Assembly (NCBI RefSeq): GCF_000485905.1
Contig: NC_022664.1
Location: forward strand, 682,001 to 746,000
DNA length: 64,000 bases
From: Spiribacter curvatus
Lineage (GTDB): Bacteria > Pseudomonadota > Gammaproteobacteria > Nitrococcales > Nitrococcaceae
Direction: 5' to 3'
Position 1 is the first letter of the stretch, and each line of letters begins with the position of its first letter. Below, piece by piece: positions 53,495 through 61,235 of the stretch. Both the position numbers and the translations under genes were made by a program. The notes under the pieces were generated by a model. The model did not search any database, was not told the origin of the DNA, and saw only the letters and a program-made list of their open reading frames with translations.

Positions 53495-53992
53495 ATGAGT
53501 CGAGCCGATGAGTTCATTGAGGCGAACCAGCAGTACGCCAGCGCGTTCACGCAAGGCGATCTGCCCATGCCCCCCGGGCGCCAGGTCGCAGTTGTCGCGT
53601 GCATGGATGCCCGGCTGGATGTCTATCGCCTCTTGGGGCTTGGCCTCGGCGAGGCGCATGTCATCCGTAATGCGGGCGGCGTCGTCACCGACGATGTGGT
53701 TCGCTCGCTGCTCATCTCGCAGCGGCTGCTCGGGACCACGGAGATCGTCCTCATCCACCACACCGACTGCGGCATGCTGACTTTCAAGGATGACGCGGTC
53801 AAAGCCGACGTCGAGAAGGAGACAGGCCATCGGCCGGCGTTCGCGCTTGATGCCTTCGACGACCCTTATGTCGACGTCCGCCAGTCAATCCGTCGGTTAA
53901 AGGCCGTTCCCTATCTGCCCAATGGCGACGCCATTAGCGGATTTGTCTATAACGTCGGCACCGGAGCACTCGACCCCGTGAGCGAGGCATAA
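53495..53992 (+). CDS. Beta-class carbonic anhydrase
   Basis: This 165-residue protein is short and of clade D type. VAVVACMDARLDVYRLLGLGLGEAHVIRNAGG provides the first Zn Cys and the Asp-Arg dyad, and IVLIHHTDCGML provides the His and second Cys. VYNVGTGAL is the closing strand. It interconverts CO2 and bicarbonate in the cytosol. AAGGAG lies about 9 nt upstream of the ATG. Confidence 0.92.
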   Translation: MSRADEFIEANQQYASAFTQGDLPMPPGRQVAVVACMDARLDVYRLLGLGLGEAHVIRNAGGVVTDDVVRSLLISQRLLGTTEIVLIHHTDCGMLTFKDDAVKADVEKETGHRPAFALDAFDDPYVDVRQSIRRLKAVPYLPNGDAISGFVYNVGTGALDPVSEA

Positions 53993-54041
53993 AACCGGTG
54001 ACTCACCCGTGATCGGGCATCCGGGCTCCGTCTCTCGCGGC

Positions 54042-54950
54042 TCACTCGGCGCTGCGGTTCACCGATGCGGGCAGCTCCCAGTGGGCACCGAATTCATCCA
54101 CCGGGATTTTCAGGTAGCGCAGGCCGTTGGCCTCGGGGGCTGGGAAGCGCCCGGCGCGGATATTGACCTGCACCGCAGGCAGGATCAGCGCTGGCATGGG
54201 CAGCGTGGCATCCCGGGCCTCGCGTTTTGCAACGAACGCTTGTTCTGACGCGCCATTGCCAACATGGATATTGCGGCGTTCCTGTTCGCCGACGGTGGTC
54301 TCCCACGCCAATCCCCGCGCCTTGGTGCCATAGTCATGCAGAACGAACAGCCGAAAGTCGGCGGGCAGCTCGGTGAACAGGCGCTGAATGGAGCGATAGA
54401 GCCGGCGGGCATCGCCAGCGGGGAAGTCGCAACGGGCGGTTCCCGCGTCAGGCATAAAAAGGGTGTCGCCGACGAATACGGCATCGCCAATGACATACGT
54501 GATGTGATCGCTGGTGTGCCCCGGCGTGTCGATGACGCGTGCCGGCAGATGGCCCACGGAGAATGTGTCTCCGTCGGCGAACAGTCGATCAAACTGGCTG
54601 CCGTCGGCGGGGAAATCCGCTCGCAGATTGAATAGCCAGGCCAGGCGCTCCTGTACCTCGGTGATATGTTCGCCGATGGCCGTGGGTGCGTCGAAATGCG
54701 CGCGGAGGAAAGGGATCGCCATCATGTGATCCGCATGGGCATGGGTTTCCAGAATCCACTCAACCTCGAGCCCCTCCGCCGTGACGATATCGACGAGCTT
54801 TTGGGCGGTATCGGTCCCGCGATGCCCGGAATGCGGGTCATAGTCGAGGGCCGCGTCAATAATGGCAGCCCTGCGAGTCGCCGGATCCCAGACAACATAG
54901 GAGAAGGTATGGCTGGGCTGATGCAGGATCGGGCGGACTTCGGGTTTCAT
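54042..54950 (-). CDS. MBL-fold hydrolase, persulfide dioxygenase (ETHE1/Blh)-like
   Basis: This 302-residue metallo-beta-lactamase fold protein contains ILETHAHADHMMAIPFLR (metal motif), ARVIDTPGHTSDHITYVIGDAVFVGDTLFMPDAGTARCDFPAGDARRLYRSI (second His and bridging Asp) and FVLHDYG. The GTARCDFPAGDA block is characteristic of ETHE1/Blh persulfide dioxygenases, so oxidation of glutathione persulfide is the likely reaction. It is divergent from the glutaredoxin gene, consistent with thiol/sulfur metabolism. Confidence 0.88.
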   Translation of the reverse strand: MKPEVRPILHQPSHTFSYVVWDPATRRAAIIDAALDYDPHSGHRGTDTAQKLVDIVTAEGLEVEWILETHAHADHMMAIPFLRAHFDAPTAIGEHITEVQERLAWLFNLRADFPADGSQFDRLFADGDTFSVGHLPARVIDTPGHTSDHITYVIGDAVFVGDTLFMPDAGTARCDFPAGDARRLYRSIQRLFTELPADFRLFVLHDYGTKARGLAWETTVGEQERRNIHVGNGASEQAFVAKREARDATLPMPALILPAVQVNIRAGRFPAPEANGLRYLKIPVDEFGAHWELPASVNRSAE

Positions 54951-55037
54951 AGCGATACTCCCGTGTTCAGTTGGTCGTCGATAGTGGAGGCCGATGATGT
55001 CGGTTAGAAACGCATCCGTGTGTCACAATCGAGCCCT

Positions 55038-55451
55038 ATGCGAGTTCTAATCCGAATATTCTTCCGAAGCGTGCGCCGAGTGCTCACCCCATTCATGATT
55101 GTCGGCTATCACCTCTCGAAACCTCGAGGCGTCCAGCGGACGGCCGAGGAGCAGAGTGCCGTGGATGAGCATACGCGCTCACTGGCGCTCTACCATTTTC
55201 CCGCCTGTCCGTTCTGCATCAAAACGCGCCGAGTCATGGATCGCCTGTCTCTCAACATCGAGCTGCGCAATGCACTCCAGCCGGGGGAGCACAGGGAGAC
55301 GCTGGAACGAGAAGGCGGCCGGATCAAGGTTCCCTGTCTGCGGATTGCAGGCGAGGACGGCACGGTCCGGTGGCTTTACGAGTCGGATGAAATCATTGCC
55401 CATCTGGAGCACAGATTCGGAACTGAAAACGGGGATGGGGATAAACAATGA
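55038..55451 (+). CDS. Glutaredoxin-domain protein with N-terminal hydrophobic/basic segment
   Basis: The C-terminal 85 or so residues form a glutaredoxin domain: LALYHFPACPFCIKTRRVMDRL with dithiol active site CPFC, VPCLRIAGEDGTVRWLYESDEIIAHLEHRF with the cis-Pro. The first 35 residues (RVLIRIFFRSVRRVLTPFMIVGYHL) are basic and hydrophobic and may anchor it to the membrane. ATG 55038 or GTG 55020 could start it; both have weak ribosome sites. It overlaps ldhA by 4 nt, tying it to that gene. Confidence 0.85.
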   Translation: MRVLIRIFFRSVRRVLTPFMIVGYHLSKPRGVQRTAEEQSAVDEHTRSLALYHFPACPFCIKTRRVMDRLSLNIELRNALQPGEHRETLEREGGRIKVPCLRIAGEDGTVRWLYESDEIIAHLEHRFGTENGDGDKQ

Positions 55452-56461
55452 CGCACTCGGCTATGCGCATCTATTTCTACAGCGCGCAGAAATACGATCA
55501 GGCATTTTTTGAAAAGGCGAACACCGCGCATGGCTTCGACCTTGCTTTCACCGAATCCCCGCTGAACGCCGATACGGCTCGGCTTGCCAGCGGCGCAGAG
55601 GTCATCTGTGCCTTTGTCAACGATACCCTCGATGCCGACTGCCTGCGGGCGCTGGCTGAGGCGGGTGTACGCACCGTGGCGCTGCGCTGCGCCGGTTTCA
55701 ACCATGTCGATCTGCCCGAGGCCAAGCGCCTGGGATTGGCGGTGGTCTCGGTGCCGGCCTACTCGCCCGAGGCGGTTGCCGAGCATACGCTGGCGCTGAT
55801 CCTCACGCTCAACCGCAATACCCATCGGGCATATGCCCGGGTCCGGGAGGGTGATTTCAACCTGAAGGGGCTGCTCGGGTTCAATCTCAACGGCCGCACA
55901 GTCGGGCTCATCGGCACGGGCCGCATCGGCGTGGCCACGGCCCGGGTACTATCGGGTCTGGGGGTCGAACTGCTGGGCTACGATGTTCATGAAAACCCCG
56001 ACTTCAAGGCGCTGGGCGGTCAGTACGCGGCGCTGGACGACCTCTACGCCCGGTCTGACATCATCAGTCTTCATTGCCCGCTTACCGAGTCCAATCACTA
56101 CATGATCAACGCCGGGTCAATCGCGCGCATGCGGGATGGTGTCATGCTGGTGAATACCAGCCGCGGCGGTCTGATTGATACCGAGGCGGTCATCGCCGCG
56201 CTCAAATCCAAAAAGGTCGGGCATCTAGCGCTCGACGTCTACGAGCAGGAGAGCGATGTGTTTTTCCGCGACCTGTCCGACGAGATCCTGGCCGACGACA
56301 TGCTCTCGCGCCTGCTGACGTTTCCCAATGTGCTGATTACCGGCCATCAGGGATTCTTCACCCAGGAGGCGATGACGCAGATCGCAGAGGTCACGCTGCG
56401 TAATGTCGCCGCCGTTGGCCGGAGCGAGCTCTGCGACAATGAGCTGACCCAACGGTTATGA
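55448..56461 (+). CDS. ldhA: D-lactate dehydrogenase, NAD-dependent (fermentative)
   Basis: This 337-residue D-2-hydroxyacid dehydrogenase contains VGLIGTGRIGVATARVLSGLG (NAD motif), LRCAGFNHVDLPEAKRLGLAVVSVPAYSPEAVAEHTLALIL, and VNTSRGGLIDTEAVIAALK. LALDVYEQESDVFFRDLSDEIL and ITGHQGFFTQEAMTQIAEVT (catalytic His) identify LdhA. It reduces pyruvate to D-lactate, the reverse direction of the quinone-linked dld nearby. The start is ATG 55448, overlapping the glutaredoxin stop, or ATG 55463. Confidence 0.93.
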   Translation: MTHSAMRIYFYSAQKYDQAFFEKANTAHGFDLAFTESPLNADTARLASGAEVICAFVNDTLDADCLRALAEAGVRTVALRCAGFNHVDLPEAKRLGLAVVSVPAYSPEAVAEHTLALILTLNRNTHRAYARVREGDFNLKGLLGFNLNGRTVGLIGTGRIGVATARVLSGLGVELLGYDVHENPDFKALGGQYAALDDLYARSDIISLHCPLTESNHYMINAGSIARMRDGVMLVNTSRGGLIDTEAVIAALKSKKVGHLALDVYEQESDVFFRDLSDEILADDMLSRLLTFPNVLITGHQGFFTQEAMTQIAEVTLRNVAAVGRSELCDNELTQRL

Positions 56462-56489
56462 TGATCGCCGCTCACCCGCTGGAGCGTAC

Positions 56490-56518
56490 CCCCGCCCTGA
56501 GGCGGGGCTGTGGCTTTT
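56490..56518 (+). terminator. Intrinsic terminator of ldhA
   Basis: CCCCGCC (56490-56496) pairs with GGCGGGG (56501-56507) around a CTGA loop, followed by CTGTGGC and TTTT at 56515-56518. It overlaps the last codons of the convergent SDR gene. Confidence 0.7.
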
Positions 56519-57293
56519 AAAGCGAGAAGCCGCCATCCACGGCCATGGCCTGACCGGTCACATGCTCGGCAGCCGCCAGATAGACCGCCAGCTGGCCCAT
56601 ATCTTCAGGGGTCTGCGCCTCACCCTGTGGCAGCAGGGTCTTCTGGTGGCGCTCCCACGAGTCCGCTTCGCTCTCGCCCTCCTGGCGCCAACGGCCGGCG
56701 AGACCGTCCTCGCCCCGCCACATGCCGGTCCCGACGATGCCGGGGCACAACGCGTTCACGGTCACCCCTTCGGTAGCGACTTCCTTGGCGATCGCGTTGG
56801 TAAAGCCGATAACGGCAAATTTCGAAGCGGAGTAGTGGGACAGGTCCGGAAAGCCGACCTTACCGGCGATGGACGCCACGTTGATGATGCGGCCAAAGCG
56901 CCGCGGCCGCATTACAGCGAGCTCCGCCTTGGAGCAAAGGAACACGCCCTTCGCATTGACCTTCATGATCCAGTCCCAGTCATCACTGGAGAGTTCGTCG
57001 ACCGACCCGATACTGAGAACGCCGGCATTGTTGACCGCGATATCCAGCTGACCCGCATCCGCGACCACGCTGTCGATCAGCTGGTTGACCGATGCCGGAT
57101 CCGATACGTCGACCTGGAACGCGCCGCTGCGGCGGCCAACACCTTCGACCCTGGTGGCCGTCTCCCGGGCAATCTCGACATCGAGATCCGCCACCATCAC
57201 GTCCGCTCCCGCCTTGGCCAGTGCCATGGCGACACCCTCACCGATTCCGCGGCCACCGCCGGTGACCAGCGCCGTTTTCCCTTCGAGTTCCAT
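56517..57293 (-). CDS. SDR family NAD(P)-dependent oxidoreductase
   Basis: This 258-residue classical SDR has TGGGRGIGEGVAMALAKAGADVMVADLD, NNAGVLSIGSV, the Ser-Tyr-Lys triad in INVASIAGKVGFPDLSHYSASKFAVIGFT, and LCPGIVGTGMW. The QTPEDMGQLAVYLAAAEHVTGQAMAVDGGFSL end is typical of polyol/3-hydroxyacyl dehydrogenases. Sorbitol, mannitol or hydroxybutyrate are possible substrates. An AAAGGAG ribosome site precedes the start. It is 111 nt downstream of the formamidase gene on the same strand. Confidence 0.88.
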   Translation of the reverse strand: MELEGKTALVTGGGRGIGEGVAMALAKAGADVMVADLDVEIARETATRVEGVGRRSGAFQVDVSDPASVNQLIDSVVADAGQLDIAVNNAGVLSIGSVDELSSDDWDWIMKVNAKGVFLCSKAELAVMRPRRFGRIINVASIAGKVGFPDLSHYSASKFAVIGFTNAIAKEVATEGVTVNALCPGIVGTGMWRGEDGLAGRWRQEGESEADSWERHQKTLLPQGEAQTPEDMGQLAVYLAAAEHVTGQAMAVDGGFSL

Positions 57294-57404
57294 GAGTTTC
57301 TCCTTTCTCAGGTGGAAAAACCTAATGAATACAGGCTACTGGCGATTCCCGTGGCGCATCAACAGTCAGGTCCTCAGGGCCTCAGACCTGCACATTTCCT
57401 CAGT

Positions 57405-58355
57405 TCAGGGTGAGTGTGTGGCTTCTTTTGGATAGAGCATATGGACGCCTTTGTTGCCGTCGACCACCTGGGTGATCCGCAGGTCACCCAGCATGCTGGT
57501 CATCATATAGGCCTGACTGCGATCGAGCCCGGTCCGTGTGGTCAGTAGCTGCACCATCTGGCGGACCGCCTCCTCCGCCGCCTGATCGAGGGTGGGATGC
57601 AGGCCCATGCTGATCCAGTGGCTGGGGGTTTCCGCGAAGGGGGCCGATGCCTCGATGTCACGCCGGACGGTCAGCCGGAAACGCCCCTGCAGTGCCGTCT
57701 CCAGGGCATCAATGCAGACTTCGCCGTCGCCCTGGCGGCCATGCCCATCGCCGACGCTGAATAGCGCGCCGTCGTTGAATACCGGCAGGTAGAGTGTCGT
57801 CCCCGGGACCAGCGCCCGGTTATCGATGTTGCCGCCAAACGCCCAGGGTACGGGCGAGGCGAGCCGACCCCACTCCGGCGGAGGCGCTACGGCCATGATG
57901 CCGAAGAACGGGTCGAGCGCGAACGACTGCCCCCACGGCAGCGTCGCCCTGTTCCGGGCCCGGTCGATATCGATGAGGATCTGCTGATAGTCCGTGAACT
58001 CACCCGGCAGGATGCCCTTGAGTGGCAAAATCTCACAAAAGCCCCAGTCCTGGCGTGGAGTGGCCGCCAGGATGTCGATCTGCAGGCAATCCCCGGGTCG
58101 CGCGCCGTCGACGTGGATCGGGCCGGTGAGGTGATGCACGCCTTCACCCCGCTCCTTTCGCTGCGCCTCGAGCACCGCCCGGTGATCGGGCAGGACGCGC
58201 GCCGGGTCGGCGGGCAGGTTTTCGGGCTCACCCGAGAGGGTGTCGATGACGACCTCGTCGCCCGATTGGACATGCAGGACCGCTGGGCGGGCGACGTCCA
58301 GATAGCCCCAGGCAACGGTATCCGGCGTGGCGGTCAGATGATGGGGGGCGGGCAT
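57405..58355 (-). CDS. Acetamidase/formamidase family protein
   Basis: This 316-residue FmdA/AmdA-family amidase contains VQSGDEVVIDTLSGEPENL, HHLTGPIHVDGARPGDCLQIDIL, PFFGIMAVAPP, PWAFGGNIDNRALVPGTTLYLPVFNDGALFSVGDGHGRQGDGEVC and DLRITQVVDGNKGVHMLYPKE. The GDGHGRQGDGEVC block is diagnostic and holds predicted metal/catalytic residues. It releases ammonia from formamide or short amides. It lies 18 nt downstream of the AcoR-like regulator and is probably in its operon. Confidence 0.92.
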   Translation of the reverse strand: MPAPHHLTATPDTVAWGYLDVARPAVLHVQSGDEVVIDTLSGEPENLPADPARVLPDHRAVLEAQRKERGEGVHHLTGPIHVDGARPGDCLQIDILAATPRQDWGFCEILPLKGILPGEFTDYQQILIDIDRARNRATLPWGQSFALDPFFGIMAVAPPPEWGRLASPVPWAFGGNIDNRALVPGTTLYLPVFNDGALFSVGDGHGRQGDGEVCIDALETALQGRFRLTVRRDIEASAPFAETPSHWISMGLHPTLDQAAEEAVRQMVQLLTTRTGLDRSQAYMMTSMLGDLRITQVVDGNKGVHMLYPKEATHSP

Positions 58356-58373
58356 TCAGGCGCACTCCGGTGG

Positions 58374-60179
58374 CTATTGCAGGTATTTGTAGACGGTGGT
58401 GCGGGACAGGCCCAGACGCCGGGCCGCATCCGCGACGTTGCCCTCGCACTGTTCGACCATCAGGGCGATGGTCTGGCCGTGGACATCGCGCCACTTCAAT
58501 CCATTGTCGGTGAGCTGCATCAGCGCCTGGGCGATTTTGCCGGCGGAGACCGGCGATGCCGCGTCAGTGGCAAGGTCGGGGAAATCCTCGCTGCCCAGTT
58601 CAAAGCCCGCGGTTCGCACGCTCGCGCGCTGCAGTTGTGACTTCAGTTCGTGGAGATTGCCCGGCCAGTGATGCGCCTGCAGCGCTTTCAGGGCCGCGGG
58701 GGTGAGGCGCAGATCGGGCTGGATCTCCGCGAGGCAGTGTTCAATCAGGTCGTCCAGGTCATCGCGCTCGCGCAGTGGCGGCACGGCGACGCGAAAGCCC
58801 GCCAGGCGATAGGCCAGATCGGTGCGCAGTCGACCCCGGCTGGCTTCATGGGCCGGACCCTCAAGTCCGGTACTGATGAGCAGCACATCGTTGTCCTGCA
58901 GCCGCTCGACCAGTCGCAGCAGGGCGGCCTGGGTGGTGGGATCGAATTCGCCGGGGGCGTCGATGCACAGGGTGCCGCCTTCCAGCATCGCGGGGGTGAT
59001 CGCCTCGGGCGAGTCGCCGGGGCGCAGGCAGTGCCAGGCGCCCTGGTGGCCGGTGCTGGCGTGGATGAAGCCGGCGAGGGCGGTCTTGCCGGTGCCGGTC
59101 TCGCCGTCAATGCTGATGCAAAGGCCGCGGTGAGCGGCCTGGGGCAATCCCGTGACGCGCTCGGCGAGGACCGTGTCCTCGAGGATCAGTGCGGGGGTTG
59201 CCGCCTGCGCGGCGCCGTCATCGGCGACAGGCCGGGTGGCCACGGGGACCGCCCGGGCGGACAGGGCAAAACTGGCGCGGTTTGACAGGCAGCGCATCGA
59301 GGCGGCGGAGCCAAAGCGGTCGCGCACCCGGACCGTCTCGCCCCGGCCCAGCCGGCTCGCCAGACTCTCGAGGGGCTCCTCGAAGACCGCTGAGAATGAC
59401 CGGCCGATCAGGTCGCTCAGCCCGGCCAGAAAAATACCGCCGCGGCGATTGAACGCGACGATGCGGTAGTCCCGGTCCAGCACCAGTACCCCGACGCTCA
59501 GGGTGTCCAGGTATTCCGGGCGGGGGTGGAACAGCAGGATCAGCTGATCCTCGCAGCGCGAGCGGATCAGGCAGTTCTCAATGTTGCCGGCGGACATCTG
59601 CAGCAGCGCCGCGGTGTGCTCCTGGCGGTGGGCGGCCGTGGTGGAGGCGTCAAGCAGCCCGGCGATGGCGCCGCGGCCGTCAAAGATCGGCGTGCAGATG
59701 CACGAGACCCCGGAGTTAGCGCGCAGGTAATGTTCCTCACCATAGACGTGCGCGGGCCGACCGGTCTTGAGTGCGATACCGAGGGCGTTGGTGCCGCGCA
59801 CCACCTCGGTCCAGTCCGATCCGGGCACCACCGTATGGGCGGCGGCATTGTCGGCGAACTGATGGTCCACCAATGTCTGCAGAATCAGACCATCCGAGCT
59901 GCCCAGCGCGATCATGAAGTTGGACCCGGCGATCTGGTCGTAGAGCAGCTCGATCTCGGGCCGCGCAAAGCGGATGAGGTCGTCGTGGGATTCGCAGGCA
60001 TCGCGCAGTGCGTCGGCATCAAGGTCCGCGAGGCGGACCGGGCCCAGGGGATCGAGTCCAAGGTCAACGCAACGCTGCCAGCTCTCGGCGATATCCGGCG
60101 GCAGCGACGCGGTGGAGACACGTCCCCGCCGCTCGAGGGATTGCCGGGCCCTCGAGATCTCCCGCGACTGGATAGCCAT
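58374..60179 (-). CDS. AcoR-like Fis-type regulator lacking the sigma-54 contact loop
   Basis: This 601-residue regulator has an N-terminal GAF-type sensor (about 50-200; SWQRCVDLGLDP and VVRGTNALGIALKTGRPAHVYGEEHYLRANSGVSCICTPIFDGRGAIAGLLDAS) and a PAS domain (LDTLSVGVLVLDRDYRIVAFNRRG). The AAA+ domain is degenerate: Walker A DGETGTGKTAL is present, Walker B reads CIDAPGEFD without the usual Glu, and no GAFTGA loop exists between them. A Fis-type HTH (EGNVADAARRLGLSRTTVYKYL) closes it. It cannot be a normal sigma-54 activator. The start ATG 60179 has AGGAGG 5 nt upstream. Confidence 0.9.
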   Translation of the reverse strand: MAIQSREISRARQSLERRGRVSTASLPPDIAESWQRCVDLGLDPLGPVRLADLDADALRDACESHDDLIRFARPEIELLYDQIAGSNFMIALGSSDGLILQTLVDHQFADNAAAHTVVPGSDWTEVVRGTNALGIALKTGRPAHVYGEEHYLRANSGVSCICTPIFDGRGAIAGLLDASTTAAHRQEHTAALLQMSAGNIENCLIRSRCEDQLILLFHPRPEYLDTLSVGVLVLDRDYRIVAFNRRGGIFLAGLSDLIGRSFSAVFEEPLESLASRLGRGETVRVRDRFGSAASMRCLSNRASFALSARAVPVATRPVADDGAAQAATPALILEDTVLAERVTGLPQAAHRGLCISIDGETGTGKTALAGFIHASTGHQGAWHCLRPGDSPEAITPAMLEGGTLCIDAPGEFDPTTQAALLRLVERLQDNDVLLISTGLEGPAHEASRGRLRTDLAYRLAGFRVAVPPLRERDDLDDLIEHCLAEIQPDLRLTPAALKALQAHHWPGNLHELKSQLQRASVRTAGFELGSEDFPDLATDAASPVSAGKIAQALMQLTDNGLKWRDVHGQTIALMVEQCEGNVADAARRLGLSRTTVYKYLQ

Positions 60180-60305
60180 ATTGTCCTCCTCGCGCCGACC
60201 CCGATTTTTAGTGAATGCAAAGGCCATGGGGTTCTGGCGTAACGGCTTTGAAATTACCCCGCTTTACAGGGGCGATCAAGTCATCGCGACCGGGACTCGC
60301 AGGAT

Positions 60306-60322
60306 TGTCCAGAGATTGGACA
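60306..60322. promoter_or_regulatory. Operator 1 of the AcoR-like locus
   Basis: TGTCCA (60306-60311) and TGGACA (60317-60322) form a perfect inverted repeat around GAGAT. Its centre is about 60 bp upstream of the expected start of the SDR-ABC operon transcript. Confidence 0.75.
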
Positions 60323-60334
60323 GTCGTCCCGGAG

Positions 60335-60351
60335 TGTTCAGATTATGGACA
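60335..60351. promoter_or_regulatory. Operator 2 of the AcoR-like locus
   Basis: TGTTCA (60335-60340) and TGGACA (60346-60351) share the 6-5-6 form of operator 1 with one mismatch. The copies begin 29 bp apart. This one covers the region where a -35 box would be. Confidence 0.7.
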
Positions 60352-60362
60352 CAAAATTCGTT

Positions 60363-60368
60363 TATAAT
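60363..60368 (+). promoter_or_regulatory. Consensus -10 box of the SDR-ABC operon
   Basis: TATAAT lies 75 nt before the SDR start. No good -35 box occurs 16-18 bp upstream; operator 2 occupies that place, the arrangement of an activator-dependent sigma-70 promoter. Confidence 0.6.
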
Positions 60369-60442
60369 CAGATACTTGCAATTTTATCCCGGGCTCCTGT
60401 ATTGATGATGTCGAGCGCGACAAAAACAGGAGGAGATTGACA

Positions 60443-61198
60443 ATGAGTACACAGAAATTAGCGGGCAAGCGCGCCTTGATCACCGGCGGCTCGCGGGGCA
60501 TCGGCAAGGGCATCGCCACGCTTTTCGCCGAGCATGGCGCGGATGTGGCGTTCTGCCACTACAACGACGATGAGCGCGCCCGCGAGACCGCCCAGGCCAT
60601 CGAGGCGATGGGACGCCGGGTCTACTTGGCTGAGTGTGATGTCAGCAAACCTGCCAATGTGCAGGCGTTCTACGCCGATGCCAAAAAAGCGCTGGGCCAG
60701 ATCGACATTCTGGTCAATAACGCCGGCCACAACATCACCGAGCCGTTTGAGGACATCAGCGAGGCGAGCTTCGATCGCATGTGGTCGGTGCACGTCAAGG
60801 GCACCTACTTCATGACTCAGGCGGTGTATCGCGACATGAAGCCCCGCGGCGAGGGGCGGATCATCAATGTCACCTCGCAGCTTGCCTACAAGGGCGCACC
60901 GGCGCTGACGCACTACTGCTCGGCAAAGGGCGCGAACATGACGTTCACCCGGGCCCTGGCACTGGAGTGCGCCGACACCGGCGTGCGGGTCAATGCGGTC
61001 GCCCCCGGCGTCACGCACACCGATTTGCTGACACCGCTCGCGCAGGAGGTCCTCGACGGACTGAAAGCCGCGATTCCCATCGGCCGATTCGGCGATGTCG
61101 AAGAGATCGCGCCCTCCGCGCTGCTGCTCGCCTCGGATGACGGCAGCTTTTTCCACGGCACCTGCATCTCGCCCAACGGTGGCGAAGTCATGCTCTGA
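60443..61198 (+). CDS. SDR family oxidoreductase (FabG/glucose dehydrogenase-like)
   Basis: This 251-residue classical SDR contains ALITGGSRGIGKGIATLFAEHGADVAFCHYN (cofactor motif; Tyr/Asn after strand 2 suggests NADP), NNAGHNITEPFEDI, the triad in INVTSQLAYKGAPALTHYCSAKGANMTFT, VNAVAPGVTHTDLLTPL, and FFHGTCISPNGGEVML. It is probably the first catabolic step of the transported sugar or polyol. An AGGAGG site is 9 nt upstream of ATG 60443. It heads the ABC transporter operon. Confidence 0.9.
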   Translation: MSTQKLAGKRALITGGSRGIGKGIATLFAEHGADVAFCHYNDDERARETAQAIEAMGRRVYLAECDVSKPANVQAFYADAKKALGQIDILVNNAGHNITEPFEDISEASFDRMWSVHVKGTYFMTQAVYRDMKPRGEGRIINVTSQLAYKGAPALTHYCSAKGANMTFTRALALECADTGVRVNAVAPGVTHTDLLTPLAQEVLDGLKAAIPIGRFGDVEEIAPSALLLASDDGSFFHGTCISPNGGEVML

Positions 61199-61235
61199 TT
61201 CCGGAGCAGTTAAAAAATGAAAGGAGGAGAGAATC

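Noticed and set aside
57367-57390. Inverted repeat CAGGTC/GACCTG with a 12-nt spacer between the formamidase and SDR genes
   Set aside because: Short arms, long spacer and no T-run; likely chance in this GC-rich stretch.
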